A DNA stretch of 64,000 bases from assembly GCA_934129785.1 (NCBI GenBank), contig CAKOWW010000008.1, positions 1 to 64,000 on the forward strand. Reading direction: 5' to 3'. Positions 51,191 through 59,544 of the stretch are shown here, piece after piece. The stretch comes from an uncultured Clostridia bacterium (GTDB lineage: Bacteria; Bacillota; Clostridia; TANB77; CAG-508). The notes below the pieces were generated by a model, which saw only the letters and a program-made list of their open reading frames with translations, was not told where the DNA came from and ran no database searches. Made by a program: the position numbers and the translations under genes. The number at the start of each line of letters is the position of its first letter. Positions within the stretch are counted from its first letter, which is position 1.

Positions 51191-52406
51191 ATTATTAAAA
51201 ACTCTATTTGTATTAGTTATTATTGTTATATTTGTACAAGCTTTTTCTAACTCTTATAATGCTCTTAGTATAGAAAACTTAGCATATGTTCTTGCTATTG
51301 GAATTGATACTTCATCTGATAATAAATTAAAAGTAAGTTTTCAATTTTCCACCGCTTCTCTTGCTTCTGAATCCGGCTCATCTGAAAAAGCTTCAACTTT
51401 TATAAATACTGTTACAGCTTCTTCCTTAAGTAATGCAATAAACTTAGTTAATGGATATTTAGGAAAACAAATAAATCTTTCACATTGCAAAGTTATAATT
51501 TTTTCTGAAAAATTTGCATTACAAGGCATTTCAGATGAAATATATACTTTAATAAATGATACACAAATAAGGCCATCTGCTAATATTGTAATTAGTAAAT
51601 GTGATGCAAACTACTATATTGAACAAACAAAACCTGAATTAGAAAATCTCATTTCCAAATATTACGAAGTATTTACAAGCTCTAGCAAATACACTGGATA
51701 TGTGCCTGACACAACAATTGGAAAATTCTTTGACAGTTTAATTTGTACTAATTGCGAACCTTACGCAATTTTAGGTGGTGTAAATAAGGGAAAAACTAAT
51801 GATGAGAAAATTGTGGGTTTTCAAAAAGATTACGAAATTAAAGCCAATCAATCTTCTATATCTGGTGAAAATGGTGCAGAAAATATAGGTGTAGCTGTTT
51901 TTAAGGAGGATAAATTAGTTGGAGAATTAAATGCTTTAGAAACAATATGTCTTTTAAATGTTACAAACAATTTAGAACGATTTCTAATCTCTGTTCCAGA
52001 CCCCGAAAACAATAATCATTATATAGATATTTATCTTACTCCACTTTCAAATGCAGATATAAAAGTTAATACTAACTCTGGCTCTCCATATATAAAAGTT
52101 AAATGCAGATTTTATGGTAGAATTTATTCTATGTCAAAAAACTCTAAATATCTTTCACCTGAGTCATTAGATGCTATTTCAAATTCTTGCAATAGTTATT
52201 TAAAAGCTATATTTACAGACTACTTATATAAAACCTCAAAAGACCTGCAATCTGACATTTCTGGGTTTGGTAAATATTCTTTAAAAAATTTCTTTACAAC
52301 TAAAGAGTTATCTAATTACAATTGGAAAAATAGTTATAAAGATGCCTTTTTTGATGTAAAAATTGATACATCTATAAAATCTGGCATGCTTATTACTCAA
52401 ACTTAA
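51183..52406 (+). CDS. gerAC: Spore germinant receptor subunit C (GerAC family) lacking a lipobox
   Basis: 407 residues. LSIENLAYVLAIGIDTSSDNKLKVSFQF and the later regions follow Ger(x)C. The family is normally a lipoprotein with Leu-x-Gly-Cys just after the signal; here the segment FVLVIIVIFVQAFSNSYNAL has no Cys, so the protein should be held by its uncleaved N-terminal helix or be secreted. The rest appears intact. Starts within the end of gerAB. Confidence 0.92.
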   Translation: MVKLLKTLFVLVIIVIFVQAFSNSYNALSIENLAYVLAIGIDTSSDNKLKVSFQFSTASLASESGSSEKASTFINTVTASSLSNAINLVNGYLGKQINLSHCKVIIFSEKFALQGISDEIYTLINDTQIRPSANIVISKCDANYYIEQTKPELENLISKYYEVFTSSSKYTGYVPDTTIGKFFDSLICTNCEPYAILGGVNKGKTNDEKIVGFQKDYEIKANQSSISGENGAENIGVAVFKEDKLVGELNALETICLLNVTNNLERFLISVPDPENNNHYIDIYLTPLSNADIKVNTNSGSPYIKVKCRFYGRIYSMSKNSKYLSPESLDAISNSCNSYLKAIFTDYLYKTSKDLQSDISGFGKYSLKNFFTTKELSNYNWKNSYKDAFFDVKIDTSIKSGMLITQT

Positions 52407-52429
52407 TAATATTTAGAAAGGATTTTCAT

Positions 52430-52609
52430 ATGACCACTATTGCTTATGATTTAATATTTTTCTTTACAAGTTTATTTATTTTACTTAAAGTTATTGGTTT
52501 TGCAATATATGAAATAAAGGAAATGAATAACAAAGTTTCTGGCATTGTTATTATTTCCTTTTCAATACTTGTTGTTATATTTGCAAATATTATGATAATT
52601 ATTAATTAA
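52430..52609 (+). CDS. Small two-TM protein at the end of the gerA operon (D-subunit-like)
   Basis: 59 residues. Starts ATG at 52430, with AGAAAGGA before it, 23 bases after gerAC. Two membrane segments (about 7-25 and 37-57) linked by a short charged loop (YEIKEMNNK). Small 2-TM D subunits that tune receptor response are known to accompany GerA-type operons in Bacillus; size, topology and position fit. The 3' end overlaps the end of rnr by 8 bases (convergent), with no terminator between. Confidence 0.65.
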   Translation: MTTIAYDLIFFFTSLFILLKVIGFAIYEIKEMNNKVSGIVIISFSILVVIFANIMIIIN

Positions 52610-54536
52610 CTATCTCAAAATCTACTTGTCTTAAGAGTTTGCTAGCTTTAGCAACTCTTATTTTTACTTTATCTCCAATTTTATAAGTTGTATTTGTTTT
52701 TTCTCCTATTAGTCTCTTTCTTTCTTCATCATAAATAAAATATTCATCACCTAAGTTTTCAAATCTTATTAAACCTTCTACTGTGTTTTCTAATTCCACA
52801 AACATTCCAAAAGATGTTATTGAAGATATTATTCCATCATATTCATTTCCTATTTTATCTTCCATGTATTCTGCCTTTTTAATATCTTCCGCTTCTCTTT
52901 CTACTGTTGTTGCTACTTTTTCTCTATCTGATGATTGCTTAGCTCTTTCTTTTGCTTGCTCTTTATATTTCTCGATAAATTTTTCATCTACATCATAACT
53001 ATTTTCAAGATATTTTGATATTATTCTATGTATGAACAAATCTGGATATCTTCTTATTGGTGACGTGAAATGACAATAATATTTTCCTGCTATTCCAAAA
53101 TGACCTTTGTTTTCTTCTTCATATCTTGCAACTTTTAATGTTCTTAATATTAGGTTTGAAATTACCTTTTCTTCTTCTTTACCTTTAATTTCATCTAAAA
53201 CTTTTGCAAATTCTTTTGGATAAATGTGGTCTTTATTTGCTTTTATTTTTAAACCAAAGTTAAACAAAAATTTATTTAATTCTTGTACTTTTTCTAAATC
53301 CGGTTCTTCATGGACACGATAAATAAATGGAGCATCTAACCAATAAAATTTTTCAGCTATTGTTTCATTTGCACTTAACATGAATTGTTCTATTATTTCG
53401 TTTGCAAATGATGTTTCATATTTTGATATGTTTGTTACTTTTCCATTTTTATCTAAATCTATTTTACTTTCTGGAATGTCTAAATTCAAATAACCTTCTT
53501 CTATTCTTCTAGCTTTTAATATTTTTGCAAGTTCTTCCATATTTTTAAAGTTTTGAATATATGGTTTATATTTTTTCAATACTTTTTTATCTGTGCCATC
53601 TATTATTTTTTGAACATCATGATAATTCATTCTTTCTGTTACATTTATTATTCCTTTATAAACTTCAGAACTCACAACTTTTCCTTTTGGATTTATTTCC
53701 ATTGAACATGATAATGTAAATCTATCTTCACCAGCATTTAAGCTACAAATCCCATTAGATAATTCTCTTGGTAACATTGGAATTACTTTACCTAGCATAT
53801 AAATACTAGTTCCTCTAATTAATGCTTCTTTATCTAATAAACTATTTTCTCTTACATAATAGCTTACATCTGCTATATGTACATCTAATTTGTAATTTCC
53901 ATTATCTAATTTTATAACTCTTACTGCATCATCTAAATCTTTTGCATCTTCACCATCTATGGTAAAAATTATTTCATTTCTCTTATCTACTCTGTTTGGT
54001 ATATCTTTTTTATCTACTTTATTTCCACATCTTCTAGCTTCTTCTAATACAGGTTCTGGAAATTCGTCTGGTAAATTATGTTCTTTTATTAAAGATAACA
54101 TATCCACTCCAGCTTCATCTATTTTTCCTAATACTTCTACTATTTTGCCTTCTGCATTTTTTCCCTTTTTAGGATATTTTGTTATTTTTACTAAAACCTT
54201 TTGATTATTTCTTGCTTTTCCAAAGTTTTTCTTTGATATAAATATATCTGTTCCAAAGTTTTTATCGTCTGGCACAACAAAACCAAAGCTTCTACTATAT
54301 TGAAATATTCCAACTATTGTGTCTTTTTCTCTTTCTAATACTTTTATTATTCTTCCTTCTGCTTTTTTTGAATTTGTTTTTTCTTCTATTATCTTAATTA
54401 AAACTTTATCTCCATTTAGTGCATTTATTGAGTTTTTCTTAGCTATATAGATTTCGTCTTCTCTTTCTTCTATTTTTACAAATCCGAACCCTTTTTGATT
54501 TTTTCTGTATATTCCTTCTAGCTTCTTTTCTTCCAT
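52602..54536 (-). CDS. rnr: Ribonuclease R (RNB family exoribonuclease)
   Basis: 644 residues. N-terminal cold-shock-like RNA-binding domains (about 1-150: GFGFVKIE, FGFVVPDDKNFGTDIFI), the RNB catalytic domain with the metal-binding FTIDGEDAKDLDDAVRV, and a C-terminal S1 domain (about 560-640). It degrades structured RNA 3' to 5' and takes part in trans-translation quality control. Next to secG, a common rnr-secG neighbourhood (with smpB elsewhere). SD AAAGGA precedes the ATG. Confidence 0.96.
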   Translation of the reverse strand: MEEKKLEGIYRKNQKGFGFVKIEEREDEIYIAKKNSINALNGDKVLIKIIEEKTNSKKAEGRIIKVLEREKDTIVGIFQYSRSFGFVVPDDKNFGTDIFISKKNFGKARNNQKVLVKITKYPKKGKNAEGKIVEVLGKIDEAGVDMLSLIKEHNLPDEFPEPVLEEARRCGNKVDKKDIPNRVDKRNEIIFTIDGEDAKDLDDAVRVIKLDNGNYKLDVHIADVSYYVRENSLLDKEALIRGTSIYMLGKVIPMLPRELSNGICSLNAGEDRFTLSCSMEINPKGKVVSSEVYKGIINVTERMNYHDVQKIIDGTDKKVLKKYKPYIQNFKNMEELAKILKARRIEEGYLNLDIPESKIDLDKNGKVTNISKYETSFANEIIEQFMLSANETIAEKFYWLDAPFIYRVHEEPDLEKVQELNKFLFNFGLKIKANKDHIYPKEFAKVLDEIKGKEEEKVISNLILRTLKVARYEEENKGHFGIAGKYYCHFTSPIRRYPDLFIHRIISKYLENSYDVDEKFIEKYKEQAKERAKQSSDREKVATTVEREAEDIKKAEYMEDKIGNEYDGIISSITSFGMFVELENTVEGLIRFENLGDEYFIYDEERKRLIGEKTNTTYKIGDKVKIRVAKASKLLRQVDFEIVN

Positions 54537-54593
54537 TAATCTTTCCTTTCTTTTTTACAAATCATGTTATAACCTCTATTGGACATAAAACAT

Positions 54594-54622
54594 AAAAAGG
54601 GCTAGTTTTTAAAAAACCGCCC
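54594..54622 (-). terminator. Terminator after secG
   Basis: Imperfect GC-containing stem (GGGCGGTTTT / AAAACTAGCCC) followed by a T-run on the minus strand. Confidence 0.65.
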
Positions 54623-54632
54623 ATTTATGTTT

Positions 54633-54881
54633 CTATGCCATATATACTATTCCTAATGCAATTGTTAATATTGCAAATACTACTGCTAATATTACTGTCC
54701 ATCTTTTTTGTTTTCCTTCTTTTGTTCTACCTTTATTTTTTTCGTAGAAGTTGTTTGTTGATGAACCTGTTATTGTTGATGATAGCCCTGCATCTTCTTT
54801 TGTTTGGATTAATGTTAATATTATTAATGCTAGTGCTACTACCACATAAATTGCTATTAATATTGTTTTTGCTATTTCCAT
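54633..54881 (-). CDS. secG: Preprotein translocase subunit SecG
   Basis: 82 residues with two membrane segments (about 4-22 and 58-80) and the conserved middle QTKEDAGLSSTITGSS, the SecG signature. Part of the SecYEG channel. SD AGGAGG, ATG start. Confidence 0.93.
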   Translation of the reverse strand: MEIAKTILIAIYVVVALALIILTLIQTKEDAGLSSTITGSSTNNFYEKNKGRTKEGKQKRWTVILAVVFAILTIALGIVYMA

Positions 54882-54960
54882 TTATTTGTTCCTCCTAACG
54901 GTTTTCTCCTTATGATACTTTGCTATTGTAACATATTTTTTTCTAAATTGCAACTTTTTT

Positions 54961-55635
54961 TTATTTTAAAATGCACCATGTACCAATTGGTTCTGGATAA
55001 TCCTTAAAAGTCATTTCTTCCTTAGTTACAGGATGAACAATTGTAAGTTCATATGCCCAAAGTGCTATTTGTTTGCCTTTTCCTCTTGTTCCGTATTTTT
55101 GGTCACCAAATATGCTATGACCAAAATTAGAAAGTTGCACTCTTATTTGATGATGTCTTCCTGTATGTAAGTTGACTTCTACCAAGCTTAAATCTTTTAC
55201 TGGATTATATTTTAAAACCTTATAATCTAATTTAGCTAGTTTTGCATTTTTCTTTTCTTTTTTTACAACTTTACTCATATTATGTCTTTCATCTTTGTAT
55301 AAATAATCTTCTAATGTTCCTTGATTTTTTTCAAATTTTCCATCTACAACAGCTAAATATTTTTTCTTAAATATTTTTTCTCTTACTTGATTACTAAGCC
55401 TTGAAGCAGATTTTGATGTTCTTGCAAAAATCATTATTCCCCCAACAGGTCTGTCTAGTCTGTGTACTAATCCTATGTATACATTTCCTGGCTTGTTATA
55501 TTTTTCTTTTATATAATTTTTCACAAGTGTTAGCATATCAATATCACCTGTTTTATCTGATTGTGATGGAATATTGGGCTTTTTTTCTACTACAATTATA
55601 TGATTATCCTCATATAAAATTTTTAATTTTTCCAT
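54961..55635 (-). CDS. RluA-family pseudouridine synthase
   Basis: 224 residues. VHRLDRPVGGIMIFARTSKSA carries the catalytic Asp (HRLDRPxGG). There is no N-terminal S4 domain, so it is a short RluA/RluC-like form. It makes pseudouridine in rRNA or tRNA. It starts 4 bases after the stop of the methyltransferase gene, forming one unit with it. Confidence 0.9.
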   Translation of the reverse strand: MEKLKILYEDNHIIVVEKKPNIPSQSDKTGDIDMLTLVKNYIKEKYNKPGNVYIGLVHRLDRPVGGIMIFARTSKSASRLSNQVREKIFKKKYLAVVDGKFEKNQGTLEDYLYKDERHNMSKVVKKEKKNAKLAKLDYKVLKYNPVKDLSLVEVNLHTGRHHQIRVQLSNFGHSIFGDQKYGTRGKGKQIALWAYELTIVHPVTKEEMTFKDYPEPIGTWCILK

Positions 55636-55638
55636 ATT

Positions 55639-56502
55639 TTATTTCTCCCATCTGCCATAAATTCCACATGGTAAAATTAAATCTGATTTTTCCATTGGTA
55701 TTCCTATTTCTCCACAATCTATTTTTCCTTTATGCTCTTTTCCTACAGTTAAATGTAATATATTTTTTAATACTGTACTTGATATTCCTGTTGTATATGA
55801 ATTTATTAAGAAAAATAATGGATCATCTGATAAAACCTTTGTACATAATTCTATTAAATCATATATGTTTTCTTCAAACCTCCACACTTCTCCTTTTGCT
55901 CCTCTTCCATATGATGGTGGGTCCATTATTATTGCATCATATTTATTTCCTCGTCTAATTTCTCTATTTACAAATTTTACAACATCATCTACTATAAATC
56001 TAACGGGTCTTTCTTGTAATCCTGAAGATTCTACATTTTCCTTTGCCCATGTTGTCATTCCTTTTGAACTATCTACATGGCATACTGACGCACCTGCTGA
56101 TAAACATGCAACTGTTGCTCCACCTGTATATGCAAATAAATTTAACACTTTTATTTCTCTTTTTTCCAATTTTATTTTGTTCATCATCCAATCCCAATTA
56201 ACAGCTTGTTCTGGGAATAGCCCTGTGTGTTTAAATCCCATTGGTTTTATATTAAATGTTAAGTTTTTATAATGAATTTGCCATCTACTTGGTATTTTTT
56301 TGTTAAACTCCCATGAGCCACCACCTGTTTTGCTTCTATGGTATGTTGCATTTATTTCTTTCCATTTGTTTGGAAAACTTTTGTCTTTCCAAATTATTTG
56401 TGGGTCTGGTCTGGATAAAACGACATTTCCCCATCTTTCTAATTTTTGGCCATCTGCCATGTCTAATATTTTATATTCTTTCCATTCATTTGCTAATCTC
56501 AT
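55639..56502 (-). CDS. Class I SAM-dependent methyltransferase (RlmI/RlmL-like core)
   Basis: 287 residues. Motif I is VLNLFAYTGGATVACLSAGA with SAM-binding VDSSKGM nearby; motif IV is MDPPSYGRGAKGE, the (D/N)PP[FY] type seen in rRNA methyltransferases. Likely methylates 23S rRNA (m5C or m2G). It lacks a PUA domain at the N-terminus. The ribosome site is poor: AGAAGGAGG lies about 40 bases upstream, in a hairpin loop, and TAA sits directly before the ATG in frame. Confidence 0.85.
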   Translation of the reverse strand: MRLANEWKEYKILDMADGQKLERWGNVVLSRPDPQIIWKDKSFPNKWKEINATYHRSKTGGGSWEFNKKIPSRWQIHYKNLTFNIKPMGFKHTGLFPEQAVNWDWMMNKIKLEKREIKVLNLFAYTGGATVACLSAGASVCHVDSSKGMTTWAKENVESSGLQERPVRFIVDDVVKFVNREIRRGNKYDAIIMDPPSYGRGAKGEVWRFEENIYDLIELCTKVLSDDPLFFLINSYTTGISSTVLKNILHLTVGKEHKGKIDCGEIGIPMEKSDLILPCGIYGRWEK

Positions 56503-56521
56503 TTTTTATGTAGTAATATTA

Positions 56522-56563
56522 AAAATATTACTATCCTCCTTCTTCTTAGAATAGTAATATTTT
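56522..56563 (-). other. Hairpin with a Shine-Dalgarno-like loop upstream of the methyltransferase gene
   Basis: Twelve-bp stem AAATATTACTAT / ATAGTAATATTT with GAAGGAGG in the loop on the minus strand. Possible terminator of the small ORF next to it or a translational control structure. Confidence 0.4.
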
Positions 56564-56572
56564 ACCATATTT

Positions 56573-56758
56573 TTATATATTTTGCAAAATTTTCATGAAA
56601 TTGTATATCATTATAAAATTTAATAATGAAAATAGTATAAAACTACTTACTGTTGTTGTTAAAAGCTTATGTTTTTGTATAGTTTTCCATATGTTATCTC
56701 TTTTCCCTTTTATTTTGTTTTCTTTTATTTTTAATGTCATGTTATCTGCTTTGTCCAT
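56573..56758 (-). CDS. Small single-pass membrane protein
   Basis: 61 residues, ATG after a strong AAGGAGGT. A basic N-terminal half (MTLKIKENKIKGKRDNIWKT) and one membrane segment (about 36-58). Not recognised. The hairpin at 56522-56563 follows its stop. Confidence 0.5.
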   Translation of the reverse strand: MDKADNMTLKIKENKIKGKRDNIWKTIQKHKLLTTTVSSFILFSLLNFIMIYNFMKILQNI

Positions 56759-56842
56759 ATAAGACCTCCTTCTCTTTTGTTATTCTTTTTATATTATATT
56801 CAACCTTTTTTATTTTATTACTTATTTTCAAATTTTAATTTT

Positions 56843-56871
56843 TTGACAAATTTACATAAAAGGTGTATAAT
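56843..56871 (+). promoter_or_regulatory. Consensus sigma-A promoter
   Basis: -35 TTGACA (56843-56848), 17-bp spacer, -10 TATAAT (56866-56871), for the two-TM protein gene about 70 bp downstream. Confidence 0.85.
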
Positions 56872-56941
56872 AAAGATAATATTGAAAGAAAAATCTTTCA
56901 TTTATTATATTACCAATTTTACAAACGGAGGACATTTCAAA

Positions 56942-57163
56942 ATGAAAAAAGGTAGTTATCAGATTTTAGTAATTCTTTGCTTTATTGCAATTTCACTTAT
57001 ATTTGGAATTGTATACTTAGTAGTAATTAATTTCAGCTCACTTGTGGGTGTAATTAAGAAAATACCCCTAGCATATGTAGTAAGTTATGGATTGGGCTGT
57101 ATATCCACAACAATCTCTACTAAGCTAGGTATGAAAGCAATAAGAAAGGCAAGTGTTAAATAA
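56942..57163 (+). CDS. Small two-TM membrane protein
   Basis: 73 residues from the ATG after CGGAGGA. Two membrane segments (about 8-30 and 42-58) and a short basic tail. I do not recognise the family. The strong consensus promoter suggests high expression. A terminator begins inside the last codons. Confidence 0.65.
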   Translation: MKKGSYQILVILCFIAISLIFGIVYLVVINFSSLVGVIKKIPLAYVVSYGLGCISTTISTKLGMKAIRKASVK

Positions 57164-57174
57164 CACTTGCTTTT
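57149..57174. terminator. Terminator overlapping the stop codon of the small membrane protein gene
   Basis: Stem GCAAGTGTTA / TAACACTTGC, TTTT on the plus strand; convergent uvrC ends two bases beyond. Confidence 0.8.
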
Positions 57175-57175
57175 C

Positions 57176-58958
57176 TTATATATTTTTTAATTTAATTGCT
57201 ATTTCCTTAGTAATGCCCTTAACTTTCATAAGCTCATCTATCTTAGCTTCTTTTATATTTTTCACACTTCCAAATTCTTTAAGTAGTGCTTTTTTCTTAA
57301 CCTCTCCTATTCCATCTATTTCATCTAACTGTGATTTTGTTATTTGCTTATCTCTTAATTTTCTATGATATGTTATAGCTGTATCATGGACCGTATCTTG
57401 GAATCTCGTTATTAAATTCATCAAATTTTGAGATATTTCTAATTCATTTCTATTTTCGTCCATCAAGGCTCTTGTTTGATGCTTATCATTTTTTACCATT
57501 CCAAATACAGGAATGTCTAAATTATATTTAGCAATTGCATTTTTTGTAGCTCTTATTTGTGTTATTCCTCCATCTGCAAAAATAGCATCTGGTAATTTTC
57601 CAAATCCACCTTTTGGGTTTTCTATTGAGTGTTTTAGTCTTCTTGTTATAACTTCTTCCATACATTTAGGATCATCTTGACCTACTACTGTTTTTATTTT
57701 AAACCTTCTTGATAAATTTTTCTTTATTACTCCATCTTGCATTACACACATTCCTGCAACTACATATTCACCTGAAATATTTGATATATCATATGTTTCT
57801 ATTTTTCTAGGTAATTTTTCTAAATTTAAAACTTCTTTTAGTTCTAACAAAGTTTCACTTTTGTCTTTTTCTTTATTCTCTAATGTTACTTTGCTGTTCA
57901 ATTCTGCCATCTCTACAAAGCGTAGTTTTTCGCCTTTTTTAGGACTTTTTATTTCCACTTTTTTGCCTAACATTGTGGATAACCAATTTTCTACCGCTTC
58001 TTTATCATCTATTTCTTCTCTTACCATTATTTTATTAGGAATATTAGGATTGTTTAAATAATATTGTTTTATAAATCCTGATGTTATTTCCTTATCATCC
58101 ATATCTTCTAAGTCTGTATAAAAGTAATGTTCTCTTCCAATCATTTTACTACCACGTACAAAAAATATTTCTATGCAAACTTGCAATTCTGATTTAGCAA
58201 TTCCTATTACATCTATATTGTTTTCAGATATGTTAGATACTTTTTGTTTTGCTGATACTCTTTCTATTGCTTGAATCCTATCTCTTATGCTTGCTGCCTC
58301 CTCATAATTCATTTTACTTGCATATTCTCCGCATTTTTATTTTTAATTCTTTTATTATTTTGTCTGTTTTTCCTTCTAGTAAATCTATTATTTCATCTAT
58401 TTGTTTTCTATATTCTTCTTTAGTTACATATCCCATGCATGGTGCTAAACATCTATTTATATGGTAATTTAAACATGGTCTTTCCCTTTTTTTCAATGTT
58501 CTACATTGTCTTATTTTATATTTTTGTTTTATAAAATCTACCATTTCTTTAGCACTTCCTGGATTCGCATATGGTCCAAAATATTTTGAGCCATCATTTA
58601 CTAGTCTTCTTGTTATAAATACTCTCGGATAATCTGATTTTAAATCTATTTTTATGTATGGATATGTTTTATCATCTTTTAAAAGCACATTGAATTTAGG
58701 TCTGTTTTTCTTTATTAAATTACATTCTAATATAAGTGCTTCTGCTTCATTATCAACAACAATATATTCAAAGTGGTCAATTAAACTTACCATTTTCTTT
58801 ATTCTTTCTGTTTTGTCAGTTTTTCTAAAATATTGCCTTACTCTATTTTTTAATGATACTGCTTTGCCGACATATATAATTGTATCATTTTTATCTCTCA
58901 TTACATAAACTCCTGGTTTTCCAGGTAATTTTTTTAGTTCTTCTTCTATATTAAACAT
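57176..58958 (-). CDS. uvrC: Excinuclease ABC subunit C, frame broken at an in-phase CGG
   Basis: Two consecutive frames make one UvrC of about 595 residues. Frame 1 (58958-58331) has the GIY-YIG nuclease (PGVYVMRDKNDTIIYVGKA) and Cys region. Frame 2 has the UVR motif (MNYEEAASIRDRIQAI), the RNase H-like endonuclease domain (FADGGITQIRATKNA) and a C-terminal helix-hairpin-helix pair. The break reads AAA ATG CGG AGA; skipping the C gives ATG GGA GAA TAT GCA AGT AAA ATG AAT TAT, joining KIKM to GEYASKMNYEEA. The ATG at 58958 has AAGGTG upstream, better than the overlapping GTG. UvrC makes both incisions in nucleotide excision repair. Confidence 0.92.
58329..58331 (-). other. In-phase CGG, candidate +1 recoding site (uvrC)
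   Basis: ATG CGG AGA ATA in the starting frame, which stops four codons later; skipping the C restores GGA GAA TAT GCA and the rest of UvrC. Confidence 0.65.
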
Positions 58959-59067
58959 ATTTTTCACCTTTTTTATTATAGCATGTTTAACTCTCTTTTT
59001 CTACTGGCTTTTTCATTAATTTAATTCATATGCTATTAGATAATGTTTTTGATAAAATTTGTACAAT

Positions 59068-59093
59068 AAAAGAAGCTATTTCTAGCTTCTTTT
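59068..59093 (-). terminator. Terminator after hup
   Basis: Perfect stem AAAAGAAGCTA / TAGCTTCTTTT with a 4-base loop. Confidence 0.85.
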
Positions 59094-59130
59094 CTATGAA
59101 TTCATATATTTATATATTTATACAAAACTC

Positions 59131-59409
59131 TTATTTTTTGTTTACTAAATCTTTTAATGCTTTACCAGCTTTGAAAACTGGAGCTTTTGATGCAGGTATT
59201 TTGATTTCTTCTTTAGTTTGTGGGTTTCTACCTTTTCTAGCTGCTCTTTTTCTTACTTCAAAAGATCCAAATCCAACTAATTGAACTTTTTCTCCTTTTT
59301 TTAGTGAGTCTGTTACAACTTCTACAAAAGCGTTAACTGATGCTTCTGCTGCTTTTTTTGTTTCTCCTGTTTTTGCAGACATTGCTGCGATTAATTCAGC
59401 TTTGTTCAT
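59131..59409 (-). CDS. hup: HU family DNA-binding protein
   Basis: 92 residues. MNKAELIAAMSAKTGETKKAAEASVNAF and GFGSFEVRKRAARKGRNPQT are the HU/IHF signature with the DNA-gripping arm. It bends and compacts DNA as a dimer. SD AGGAGGT, ATG. Confidence 0.97.
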   Translation of the reverse strand: MNKAELIAAMSAKTGETKKAAEASVNAFVEVVTDSLKKGEKVQLVGFGSFEVRKRAARKGRNPQTKEEIKIPASKAPVFKAGKALKDLVNKK

Positions 59410-59544
59410 TTAAATTACCTCCTATAAGACTTTTAAGTATATGTAGTACTATTGCCTGAACTTAGCAATAAATGTCCTACTAATTAATTAAATTCGCCAA
59501 AAATCCCTAAAATCCTTCTTTTTTTTGATAAATTTTCTTTATTT

